In this document: positions 38,301 through 49,800 of the stretch, in pieces | How positions within the stretch are numbered: position 1 is the stretch's first letter | Layout: the number at the start of each line of letters is the position of its first letter | Source: Gorsachius magnificus | Lineage: Eukaryota; Chordata; Aves; Pelecaniformes; Ardeidae | DNA: 64,000 nt | Assembly: GCA_034008185.1 (NCBI GenBank) | Contig: CM067081.1 | Coordinates: 185,277,510-185,341,509 of the forward strand | Reading direction: 5' to 3' | Position numbers and translations under genes: made by a program | The notes under the pieces: model-generated | Told to the model about the DNA's origin: nothing | Database searches by the model: none | The model's input: only the letters and a program-made list of their open reading frames with translations

Positions 38301-39037
38301 TGCCTTATACAGAGCATCACTGAGGCAATGGTTCAAATGAAAGGAAGTTTGATACAAGATTTACTCCTCTGGATGGAGTCACAGGTTATCAGTTGTAACC
38401 AAGATGATGTTCCTGGTTATAACACACTAGAGTCTTATATTTTATTGCTGATACAAGTACCTAATAAGAAACAGTCCAGAAATTTTTGAGGCTTTCAGTT
38501 TGTAAGACATACATCCTTTGGAGATTTTTTCTTCTAGTCAGTTGCGATAGCCTATTGGAATATCACAGAAGCAAATAAAACTTCTGAGTATTCCCGGCTG
38601 CTTTCACACTTCTCAGTTTCTCAATCAAGGACAGTATTACCTTTCTTGGGAAGGGGTGCATAAGTTGGTTTTATTCATAGGGTTTATGTTTATCCAACAG
38701 TAATTTTTAAGGATTTTATTGTCAGAAAAAGGGCTTGTTATTTTGAAAATAAAAATTTTACCTGCCAGGTGTCTTCCCCAAAATGAGTAAGTGCCTTTTC
38801 TGTTCTGACTCTTAGAAGTATTTACTTTGTCGGATTGAATCCAAATGTCCTGGATAAACCAACTATTAAGTACTGACTGTTACCGATGGCTTGAAATCCT
38901 TTCACTGGAAGAGCAAGAGACAGAATGTAAGCCACTTGAATTATTTTGAGACCTGATGTTATCAGAAGTTTTATAACTGCTATGAGTAGTATACTTCTAA
39001 GAACAATGTAACTTTTCAGGAACTTGATATGGAGAGG

Positions 39038-39081
39038 AAATAAATATTTATTAAAAGAAGTATATTAAATAAATATTTATT
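39038..39081. repeat. Direct repeat of a self-complementary AT motif
   Basis: AAATAAATATTTATT occurs at 39038-39052 and again at 39067-39081, separated by 14 bases. Each copy is nearly palindromic, giving AT-rich sequence with pairing potential. Confidence 0.85.
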
Positions 39082-42000
39082 TACCAATTTAAGTAAGAGA
39101 AAATGTTACACCATGGGGGCAACAGTCTTGCTGTTAGCAGTCCTGACTACTTAACGGAAAGTAAAAGTGAGGCCCTGAACTCTGGCTGTAAAAGAAAGCA
39201 CGGTATTTGGTGAGAGGTTGGGACTGTGAATCTTAGGTCCACATTCTAATAAAGTAATTCTTCCTACTTAAGTTTTTACCAATTCTCAAGCAGAAAAGAA
39301 AGCATAAGCAGATGTCACTAAGAGGCCCTCTGGTTTTATTGGTGCTGCTTCCAATCTCTAGAGGATTTTTTTTTTAATTTTTTTTTTTAAACTTTGCTCA
39401 GGACTGGTACAGCTGAAAGTATATTTTCCCTTCATTCTTAAGCCTAGACTTTGAATGGAGTTTCTCTGAGACACTTTTTGTAGTGAAATCGTATTCCCTA
39501 CAAACATTGAAGACAAAAATAAACATCTCCATGAACAAAAGATTGTGTGTGGTTGTATTTTTTTAATATATGCAATTTTGTTATAAAAAAACATAAAGGT
39601 ACTCTTAAGAAAAACATAACAGGTATATTGGCCTACACTTAAAAGGTCTCTTTGTAGCAGTCAGAAAATACAGTGTGCATCATCATGAGATGCTACAAAT
39701 TCTCTGTCTGCTAACCTATGTTCAGTTCCAGTTAAGCACTTCCTTAAATAGAGATGACAATACATTGCATTTAGCCAAGTGTATAGTAACCCATTAGGAT
39801 GCTGCCTTAAACTGACCTCTTTCTGACCTCAATTCAAAGACGTTATTAAACAGTTTAAAATTCTGAAAGGTTGGCAGAAAAGCTGAGTAGAAGAGGCTGG
39901 AAAGAAGCAGTAGGAAGCCCAGTGCAAAGATGCTTGTTCCAGAATAAATGCCACACAGTTCGTGATAATGGAGTTGTTTTAAAATTAACTACTCTGTGGT
40001 TATTTCTCATTGATGGATAAATGTACAGCTGATTTCAGATGAGCATAAATAGATGTGTTTGAGGCCTAGAATAGTGACACATATAGAAATGACTTCTCCA
40101 GGAATAGATTAATACTACTTGACTATGAAGAATCTGACAAGAAAGTATTTTTGTTGAAGACTGTTGTTGGTGCTGTGGTGATGCTTAGGGTGTGTTACGA
40201 TAAATAAAATGGTAAATAAAATTATTAAATTGTTCAGAACCATTCTATGAATGTGTTATTTGTAGTGGCTAGGGAAGAAGTGCAAGAAATAGAAGTGGGC
40301 AATTTGGGGATAAACAGCTGACTTGGGGAATTTGATCTCAAAATGCCAAGAGGCCTCTGCTAATTTACTGGCACAGATGATTCATTACCCCTTTGGCTAC
40401 GATGGAAGTTGAGATACTCCTGAGAGCGCTGCTTCCAAGGCAAGAAACTTGCATGTGCGCAAGTTCCCATGCTTGCAAATTAAAGTAACAACTGAGGTAA
40501 GAAGCTTGAGAAGGTGGCTTCGTCTAAGGCTTCATCTCATTATATATGCAACTACTCTTTGTTATTAAAGCAAGTTCTAAAAAAAATGGTCTGTGTGGGT
40601 TGTCCCAAGTTATCTTCCAGTTACATACAGTTCCAGCGTTCAGTTCTCTCTGAATTTGTTTGTGTTGCTTTGCAGCGTGAGGCTAAAATCCTCCAAGGCA
40701 TTCTTGAAATAAACTGGTTCCCTTAGAAAGACAAGTTGGAGCTTCCCAGTTGAGTAGCAGGTGACCGAAGTGTTGGCCGTGAGTACCTAAACTCCTCCTC
40801 ACTCCAAGGAGGCGATGTGCAAGGCTGATACATCCTTAGGTCAGAGGAGGCCACCATTTAAGTGTTGGGTGTAGATCCCGAAGTGCAGGCGGCAAGTGGT
40901 AGCAAACTGTTGACATAACTACCAAGCTTGGCACTAGCAGAAACACTGACTTGTACAAGACTAAATTGGAATCAGAAATCCAGAATGGGGCCATTGTCAC
41001 TAATTAAGGGAGTCTAATTCAGTCTACTTACTCATCTATTTTAGAAGAATAGAAGGAATTCAAAAGAGGAGAGCAAGCTGTAAGCCCTTCTATCACACTT
41101 CTATTCATCTCTTTCTTCTGTTGACTGTTTGGTAAGTCTGCTACACAATTATGGGTCTGAAGATCAAAACAAATTTCTGAAATTCCACACAAACGTTTTG
41201 GCAGCCATGGGAGATCACAGCATTCCACTATGTGCCTGGTTCCTGGAGATAGCTTGGGACAGTGTCCAATTTTATTTTACCCTTTCTTGACCTGAAAGAA
41301 AATAAAAGAAAAAAAAAAAATAAAAAAACTTTCTAAAGTTACAGATAAAGGATGGGTGAAAGAAGGCTGAGGAATGCATGAGTGCAATTGTGAGCCAGCA
41401 GCGCTTGAAGGTATCTTAGATGTTTCAGGCTCTAAGTTCTGTGTGACGCAGTACCCCAACCACTGACTCTGCTGCCGCTTGGGCAGTGGAACAGCTTGAG
41501 AACGCAATTCCAATGACAAACCGGATCAATCGGTGTCATGTCTGCGCGTTCCCGGCAGTGGCGCAGGACTGTGCGAGGTAAGCTGACTGCTCGCCGTCAT
41601 TAATCCTGTGAACTTCTGACGTGACAGACTATTGACCAAGTGTAAGGATACTTGGTACCTAAGCCTGTTACGTACCCGGGGTGTTTAGATGTTATGTGGC
41701 TGTTCTACTCAGTTTTAAAAAGGGCAGTCAGTACAAAAGCAAGTATTAATGTCTTACTACTTCTTCCTGATAATGGTCTAAACAGTTTGCACGTTTGACT
41801 GCTCTAATCTGGCTACTGAATTAGTAATTACTTATTTAGGACATGTAAATTAAGTTTCTTGAGAGGAATGATACAAATATTCTGACTCTGTACCATTTAA
41901 TAACTTTAATTGTTCCCAGAGGATCCATTAAATATATTTTGAAGTAAATTGTACTATTAATGAAGAAATAATTGATTCAAATTAGAAGAAAGTAGGAATT

Positions 42001-45000
42001 TTGCAAAATATCACACCGCTTCCCAAACTGCTTACAATGCAGCTTATTTAATTTTGGGTACTATTGTCCTCGGGTGTCTATATTGCTGATACCAAGGGTA
42101 ATTGCAAAATATTATAGGCGCCTGCTTATAGTCTCAATAGGCTAAATGCACACTGCGACACAAAACAATGAGAGCTAAAAAGGGAAGAAATGGGGGAGGG
42201 CAGTGATATTTTGGTCATCAATAAAAATTGATTTTTGAGAATTTTTATTAACATTTTTAACATTGGGGGCTGATGTAGGGCAATATGAGAGTAGATACAA
42301 TAAGAGTAGAAGGCAGGTGTAACAAACTAAATCCTTGTCCTAAAAATGAATGGAAGGAAAGAAAAATGATGTCTGGCAGCAACAGAGAAGGGCCATTGCA
42401 CCAAGAAGCCTGAGGATACCATGTCCCCAACACGTGGTAGGAAAGCAGTTTTCCCTTTGCTTACCCAGCCTTGCAACCTATCATAGCAAAGCGTTGACAC
42501 CACAGGTTGTATGAAAGGGCACGCGAACATCAAAGAAAATGTCTTTGCCTTTGAAAAACCCATAGCTGGCCTGCACACGAGGCAGCATCGACACAAATCT
42601 GTCAGTGCAAAATGTTATTGCTTCGCCAACTTAACTAATGGCTGAACTTCCTGAAAGAACAAAACCAGAAGGAATGATACAAATGCACCTGATTAGGACT
42701 GGGGGTTTTAATTAGCAAGCAAGCTGGAGTGGAAATTGATTTCTCTTTTTGTTCTCTCTGTGGCATCAGATAATCCCCTTCCATAATTGTGAATAATTCC
42801 TTGTTTTCAGTTGATCTGATTTATCTCTCGATCTAAAGAGTTGTTAGGATTTTGGTTTAATTTTCTGGCATACAGTAACTGCTCTTATGACCCTTGAACG
42901 CACTTGCAGAAGTGTAAGATGCCGATTCCTTTTAAAAAATCAATTGTCCTAATTATTTATTTAACATCTGTAGTTCACTGGGATTACTGGATTCCAGCTA
43001 TTTTCTGGACAAAGTAGAACTGAACCCTAAAGACACAGAAGTTACCATGGCTAAGTAACTAAAATCCAGTAAAGAAAAAGGGCTTCAAGATTTAAAACTG
43101 GTAATAAATGGAGACGACCTTGCATGTAATCGTACTTCTTCGTGTTTTAAGTTTATTGAAGACTAGCAAACATTATAGCACAAAATGTTATATTTTGTTC
43201 CCTATTCATGGTGAATAATAAAGACACGTAATTATTTTTCTTTAAAGAATTTAAAAAGCTGAATTAGCTAACTGGATACTGTCCAACAGTGTTTTTTTCC
43301 TCAGTGATACCACCTAGGTATGACATTTCAGTCATTTTTGCTTAGCTTTGTTACTCACAAGGCCGAGTTTCTAGTGAGAGGCATTTTCTCTTTTATCGGA
43401 CCGACCGATAGTTAGATTAAATGGACAGATTTTGCAGTGTGAAAAAAGGCTGCTGTGTGTTTATCTGTTCTTTTCTCCCTGATCGCATCGGATACCTTAG
43501 CAAAAAATACTCCCTCTCTGACCTTGCCTCAGTTATATTTTTAGAGCACTGCAGGTACATTCTCACTCATTAATTATTTAGGAATTGTTGGACAGCACTG
43601 AATGAAGAGAATCCTGTAAATTCCTATTTGGGAAATGGTATGATTGATAATCCAAAAAGAATTTTTTTCTCCCTGTGTCACCTCTCTTCAGCACTCCTGA
43701 TTTCTTCTTTTCTCATCTAAGAATATATGGTCTTCTTCTGAAGCATGGAAGCGTTCTTACTGCCCAGCTGCCACATTAATTCTTGGTCCCTCTGCAATGC
43801 CCTTCAGACCTCATTTTCCCTGACTGGAGCGCTCTTCAGTACAAAAGGCAAGTGTCACACCTCGGCAGGGACTAACTGGCCTTTGCCTTTATGCTCAGTC
43901 AGTAAATACGCCATTGTGCCTCTCTGCTCTGACTCTCATAATGCTGTGTTACCTATTCTCCGCCATATGGACTTGATAGTATATGTAAGGGGTTGTGAAA
44001 CGGGACAAGGAGCGACTTCATGGCACACAGGTCTGCAGGCAGACAGTGCAATGAGAGCAATAAGCCAGGGTTTGAACGCAAACACCAATTCAGGAAAGCT
44101 GGCAGAATGGCGGGTTCATCCCTTGCAGCAGAAGGCAGAGGGGAACAGGAAACAGAGGGGCAGAAAGCCCAGCGAAGACTCTGAGTGGCACTTCCAGAGC
44201 TGGTTCTTTCCATGATGCGTGCCAGCACATGGATCTCACTAACATAAATTTCCCTTACTTCATTAAACAAATTCTTCCTAGAGAGTCCTTCTTACCAATC
44301 CTGCCCTGTTTCATCTATCATCATCATCACCCTGCCATCATTGGCCCCGAATCCTCATCACTGCTCCTCATCCTCCCTAGTTCCTTACTTCTCTTGGATT
44401 CTACTATTTCTTTTCTCAGACCCACTTTCCCTGCTCGTATCTCTTAGTAATCCAGTATTTCTAAGGGCCACCTTTTTTCCTCGCTTCTACTTCTGTTTTG
44501 AGGAAGAGGTGATGAACAATTTTGGCAGGACAATTTTGTCATTACTCCTCTTCCAGCTACTAGAGTTGCCAGCTGGCATTCTGCTTTCCCCCTTCTTTCA
44601 AACGCAGCCAAGAGCAGCAGCAAGCTACGGCTCAGGTTTTATGGGCATTCACGTATGACATACACCCTTGGGCCCCAGAATCGACAATAGAACTATTTTT
44701 TTAAACTTTATTGTAAATCACATCGGCATTTTTCTTAAAATGCAGGGTCCTGGATTCAGGCGATTAAGTGGGGATGTCATTGCTTATTTTAAAAAGTCCA
44801 CAAAGGAAAAAAAATCAGTAGAGAAAAAAGTCCAGAGAAAATGTGAGCCGAATGCCACCGTAAGGACAAAAAAGCAAGCAGAATTATTTCAAATTTGTCT
44901 TTATTTTTAACCCGATGCCAGGAGCTGAGGGAGTAGACCTTGGCCACAGCGGGTTGGGCTGCCAGGCCCGGCTGAGCAGATGAGGCCAGAGAGAAGGGAC

Positions 45001-45599
45001 GCGATGTGGCCTTGGGGTCAGCTGAAACCCAACCAACCTTCCCCCTGCCCAGCAGGACGCACAGCTATTATTTCTCCTGCTCAGCGCGCCATGTCGCAGA
45101 CCTACTTCTTGTTCTCAGCGTGATGCGGGGAGCCGAGATAACCCTCTCTTTGCTAGTGGCCACAGACAAATCCTTCGGGCCTGGTTCACCAAGCTTCTCC
45201 GGCCCAACGCCCGGCTGGGACCTGCTCCCCAGGCCAGGGTGCGGTGCTGTGCCAAGGCCAGAGGAGGAAAGGGGGCCGGAGCCCAAAATGATTTGCGTGC
45301 TCAGCTTGCACCTCTGCAAGGAGAAAGGATGCCCGCGTAACCCCAGCTGCCTAACGAGCGTGAGGGAACGTCCTGGTGAAGAGGCAGTTGTGAAGCTTTT
45401 ACACGGGAAAGTCGAAGACACCACGACAGAAACCTTGACCGTGAAATAAAGAAAAAACAGTGTAATTTTCAGGGGACTCCAGCCTCACTTTTGCCCCTAA
45501 CGAAGACAAGGCGAGACAGGAGCCTGTGAGCCGAGGCTGCGGGCTCCGGGTTTGTCAGGACAGGGCACTGCATCCGCCTGGGACGTTTCTTCTCTCGAC

Positions 45600-46850
45600 T
45601 TCCTCCCAGGGAGGCGTTTGCCAGAGGTCCGAGTGGGCGGCGAGACCAGGCTGACCAGAGGGCGCCGGGGGGGACACGCAGCTTCGCCCGCGCCCTCCCC
45701 CGGGGCCGGGCCCAGCCGGCAGCCCTGAGGGGAGCGGAGCAGCGGCCCCCCGGGCTCCCTGCCCGCCCCCGGACTACTGCCGCCGGCGAACGGAGACTTT
45801 CAGCTTTTTTCCCGTTCGGGGCAATTAAACGGTGACTTGCACCCGCCACACCAGTGCCGCCCCGCCCGCTGAGGCCAGGCCCGGCCCCGCCCCGCCCCGC
45901 CAGCCGCACCCGGCTCCACGGGCGCCTCAGGCCTCGCCCCGCCCCCCCCGCCCGGCCCCGCCCCCTCCCGCCCGGCCCCGCCCCCCGCACGCCGGGGCCC
46001 GCGCCGCCGCCGCGTCGGCCCCGGCCCCCCGGCGCTGCTGCCGGGGCCGGCCGGGAGGATGCGGCGGTTCGCGCGGGTGGCGCTGCTGTGCCTGGGCTGC
46101 GGCGTCTGCTCGCTGCTCTACGGCTTCAGCCAGCTGGCCCTCTCCCTGGAGCAGGAGCCCGGCGGCGGCCGGGGCAGGCCCGAGACCCTGCCGTGCCCGG
46201 CGCCCGGCGGCAAGCAGGCGGCGGCCGGGAGGCGGCGGGGAGCGTGGACCGGGGCGAGGCGGGGGCCGGCAGGTACGGGGCGCGGGGGCCGGGGTTGGGC
46301 GGGGGAGGCGGGGGCTCGGGCGGGCGGCGGTTCCCCCTGCATTCCTGCGGGGCGGGCTGGGAGGCGCGGGAGCGCGCTGGCCGCCCTCCGGCGGGCGGAG
46401 TGGGGCTCGTCGCCCGCCCTCGCCCCCCGCACGGGCCGCGGGCCCCGGCCGGCCGGTGGGCGGCGGGGCAAGCGCGTGGGCGGTGTGGCTGTGCGCTCCC
46501 CCCCTACCCCCGCCCCGAGCGGCTCCGGCTTCCCGCGGGCCGGTCACCGGCGAAGAGAGGTTGAAAAAGCCTTAAACGCAGAGGAAACTTTAGGGAGCGG
46601 TGCTGCAGGCCAGCCGGGGGGGGACCCCTGCGGGGCCGGCTGGTGGCTGGGGCCGGCCGCCCTCCCCGTCCCCGCCGCGGGAGAGGCCGTGCTGCCCGCC
46701 GCGCCCCCCGCCAGCCCCGGGGGAGCGGCCCGCGGCTCTGCGGCCGGCCCTGTTAAAATCGGGCCGCTTCCTTCCCGCCGTGGCTCGGCGAAGCGAGGAG
46801 GGTGCGCGTTCTCCTTCCGAGGCGAGATACTTTCAGCGTGTGACTCGGTT
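45600..46850 (+). promoter_or_regulatory. GXYLT1: CpG-island promoter of GXYLT1
   Basis: About 1.25 kb of GC-rich, CpG-dense DNA around the GXYLT1 start codon. Between about 45888 and 45990 there is a dense series of GC boxes (CCCCGCCCC), typical Sp/KLF sites of TATA-less promoters. The transcription start is not resolvable but is probably within about 45850-46040. The island extends into the beginning of intron 1. Confidence 0.85.
46059..46272 (+). CDS. GXYLT1: GXYLT1 coding exon 1 (signal anchor; apparent frameshift)
   Basis: ATG at 46059 with A at -3. The best donor is GGCAG|GTACGG at 46273. The first about 40 codons are clearly GXYLT1-like. The 3' part is low-complexity Gly/Arg/Ala. In the ATG frame the exon has one leftover base, but exon 2 needs two. 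In the frame one base back the exon ends in GSVDRGEAGAG plus AG, which with the first G of exon 2 gives Arg then Cys, as in the human protein. A one-base sequencing or assembly deletion in the GC-rich middle (about 46165-46245) is the simplest reading. Confidence 0.85.
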
Positions 46851-49800
46851 CTGAACCTTGCTACCTTCATGGCTATCAAATACAACTTCATTTACGCAAA
46901 GATATGTATTATGGGGTACTTTTAATAAAGCCAGGCTCCTCAGAGTGAACTGTGAGTTCGGTTCCACAGTTACAAGTGGTGTAAATCACGCAGCTCATGC
47001 TCTACGTAGCTGCGTTTTTCTGTTGCTTGCCTCCTGTCAGCAGAAATTTTTATGTGGTGAAGCAGTGAGTGAGATTATGGAATGAAAAAGCCCTAGTTTT
47101 CCCCTAGGTTAGTTTCACAATCCTGTTCACCTGTGGCTACCAGAATGCCAATGCCAGGAAAAGAGGGGTGACAAGAACTCGGTTAGTAAAGCTGGAGGAG
47201 AAATCAGGACCGGGCCTTTCTGGGCCAGCCTACCTCTCTTACTCTGCTTAGATCCGACGGCAGATTAACGCAATGTAAGTTTGGTTGGGTGGCTGCCCCT
47301 GCGGGTGTTGGGGCAGTCCCCACGCCTGACACTGCTTGTGCTCCTCTGGCCAGGCGGGCGAGGTGACCTGGCGTGCTGACCTGCCTGAGGACGGCGAGCG
47401 CTCGGCCAGCCCGGCGCTCGGAAGGGGCTCCTCGCGTAATTCCGACAGAGTTGGTGCAAAGGAGTTACGGAGGGTGGCAGGACGACAAGAAGCTCTGACT
47501 TTAATCATCATAAAATATCATGAAACAGCATTCTGAGTTGCTAGGGGTGAAGTCAGCTGAAATGTGAAACCCAACTTTTGACTGCTTTAACTACTTCAGA
47601 GAACGTTTTGGGTTCCCCCCCCCCCCGCCCATGCTTTTGCTTTAGTTCACGTTAATAGAGCTTGTGACTTGAAAAAACACGGGAATTCTTGTTCTTGATT
47701 AAAAACTCATTGTGAGAAGTTGAAATCTACCAGTTTTAAAGAGTGTGATAACTGCAACAAGAGAGTTAACAGGTTTATGTAAGATTTCATTGGTTTAAGA
47801 AATTAGTTTTAAACAGAAATGTGAGGAAAAAGTCGTATGTATGGTATTTGTTTTAGTAAAGAAAATACTCAATTTACATGAAGATTTGTTGGGTAAAAGA
47901 TGATCATCTAAATAATTTTTATTAGTAAACATTATTAAATGTTAGTAAACAAAAATTACTTTCAGGTGCATCATGTGCCTGATTAGCAAAAGACGACCCA
48001 AGTTTATTTAAAAAGCTGTACTTTTTTCTATTTTAGTATTTGTACTAAAGCGTGGGTTTTAAGTCAAAGATACTGGTGGGGGAGAACCCCAACAAGGTGC
48101 AAGAAGCCTCTTGCTTGCTGGAGTGAAGTGGAATGAAAGATAAATCTGCCCTGTGTTGCAATGTGGAAAAGCTTTACAAACTGAGAAAGTTATTTTCCAA
48201 AGGTCTTAAGTGCTGTGAATAATTCCTTGTGTCTAATTCCTTGTGCATACAGTTTCATGGAGGCATATCTCCTTGCAAAATCAGTGTCTGTTTGACACCT
48301 GTGGGGGAATTCTTTGCCTATAAGCTGCTGTCAGACTGAAGGCTTGGGATGAACATCATCCTGCTGTAAATTATTGAAGTTTTGTATGCTGATTTGTACA
48401 AACGGTCCCTTAGAACAGCCCCTAAAGGGCTTTTGTTGAAGGAAAAAATCTGTCCTGTGGCAGTTCAGAAATGCCCCGCTGAATGTTCCTTTAGATGCAT
48501 GTTTCAGTTATTCTCAGGTATTAAATGGTGTTATGTTCACTCGCATAACTGATACACACACCTGGCTGAGTGTATCGGTGGTTTTCAGTTTTTACACTCC
48601 AGCTGTTTCTTTGCTGGAGGCTGAGCGTGACAGCCACATGGCCGTTTTACACCCACTTCTGACTGTCTCGTGATCGCGTAAGATCCTAAAGGGTTCATAA
48701 CCCTACAGAGTAAATTGTGTTCCAATAATCTTCTAATTCCTTTTGAAGTTTAACATTTTATGGCCATTAATAGTAACTTGCAGCAGTGGGTTGCTTCAGC
48801 TGTTTTCACTGGTAGCTTTAAAATGCAGTTTGGCAAAGCAAATGTAACTGCCGTCTGAAGGCGTTTACGCACTCAGCAGTGATTTCCACTTCTCTTTAGC
48901 CAAGAAGGGTTTTCTTTGCCTGAATAATCTAGTTTAGTATAAGACATAAGGGCAGGAAGAGCTCAGTCGTACTCTGTGATGGGAGAGGGGCAGGAAGTCA
49001 AGATTTTCGGTAGTTTTCAGGAGCATGCAAACATGAAAACTGCAAGCTTTGAATCAAGCTTAATCATACCGCACCTGGAAGAATTTTGCAACAGGGATGA
49101 TGCTTTTAAGTAGAAAATCCTTAATTAAATAGGAAGTACCATATTGAAACTAGAATTACAGGTTGAGGCAAGATCCTCCAATAAACATAATAATTCAGGG
49201 GAGCCTGTTGGGTAATCGCTTTGGTAAGGAGTTGTTTGTTGCAAAGGCTACAGTAGCCTGAGGAACAAGATGACTAGAAACTAAAGGCTTGTATCTTGAA
49301 ACTTGATATAAATAGCTGACAAACGTTTCAAGAGTTTATTCGCTAAATCCTAAGGTTGGGTTTTAGCTGTGAAGAAAGGTTAACATTGAAGGGAAATTGT
49401 CCTCCTGCTTATTCATTCCAGTGAGAATAGTAGTAATGAATAGTCAGTACTGTCATGTGTAAGAGCTAAATGAACAGTGGATCTGAACTTGAGAAAAAAA
49501 AAAGAAAATATTGAGGTGCCTAATTCCAGAAGATACGAAGTCAGTCAAAAGCCAGTGTATGTAGTCAGCCTTTTTGCCTTTGCTAGTATGATTTATGGAT
49601 GGGGAAGGCGGCTGTGAAAAAATGAAAAAAAAAAAACCAAACAACCCCACAGTGTATTTGCTATTTGTATGAAATTTAATAGTTATGCTATTATCTATAA
49701 AAATATATTACATATGTATAATCTGTGGAGTATCTTTTCAAGTCAGTCTTTTCTCGCCATGCTTTCAGATCAGTTAATTAGCAGACTGTGCTTATGAGTA

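Larger units (their letters stand above)
32500..45500. other. Intergenic region between YAF2 and GXYLT1
   Basis: About 13 kb with no recognised coding exon. Notable items are a splice-bounded open segment at 33229-33289, a perfect 16-bp palindrome at 35345-35377, AT-rich repeats near 39038-39081, and a small CpG-containing patch with a consensus splice donor at about 41520-41640. From about 43.7 kb the base composition rises and several chance-length open frames appear on the + strand, none resembling a known protein. Confidence 0.75.

Noticed and set aside
42700..43320. AT-rich stretch with TAATTA-like motifs, considered as a conserved noncoding enhancer
   Set aside because: Conservation cannot be judged from a single sequence, and AT-rich DNA produces such motifs by chance.
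43745..44215. 156-codon open frame on the + strand in the intergenic region
   Set aside because: No recognisable domain or similarity, no splice context or CpG promoter at the start; consistent with chance in moderately GC-rich DNA.
45006..45449. 147-codon open frame whose stop overlaps AATAAA
   Set aside because: The coincidence with a poly(A) hexamer is curious, but the protein is unlike anything I know and another frame on the opposite strand is almost as long.
45832..46575. Overlapping long open frames on both strands around the GXYLT1 start
   Set aside because: Same CpG-island artefact; only the frame starting at 46059 and the 3' part of the frame that fits exon 2 resemble GXYLT1.
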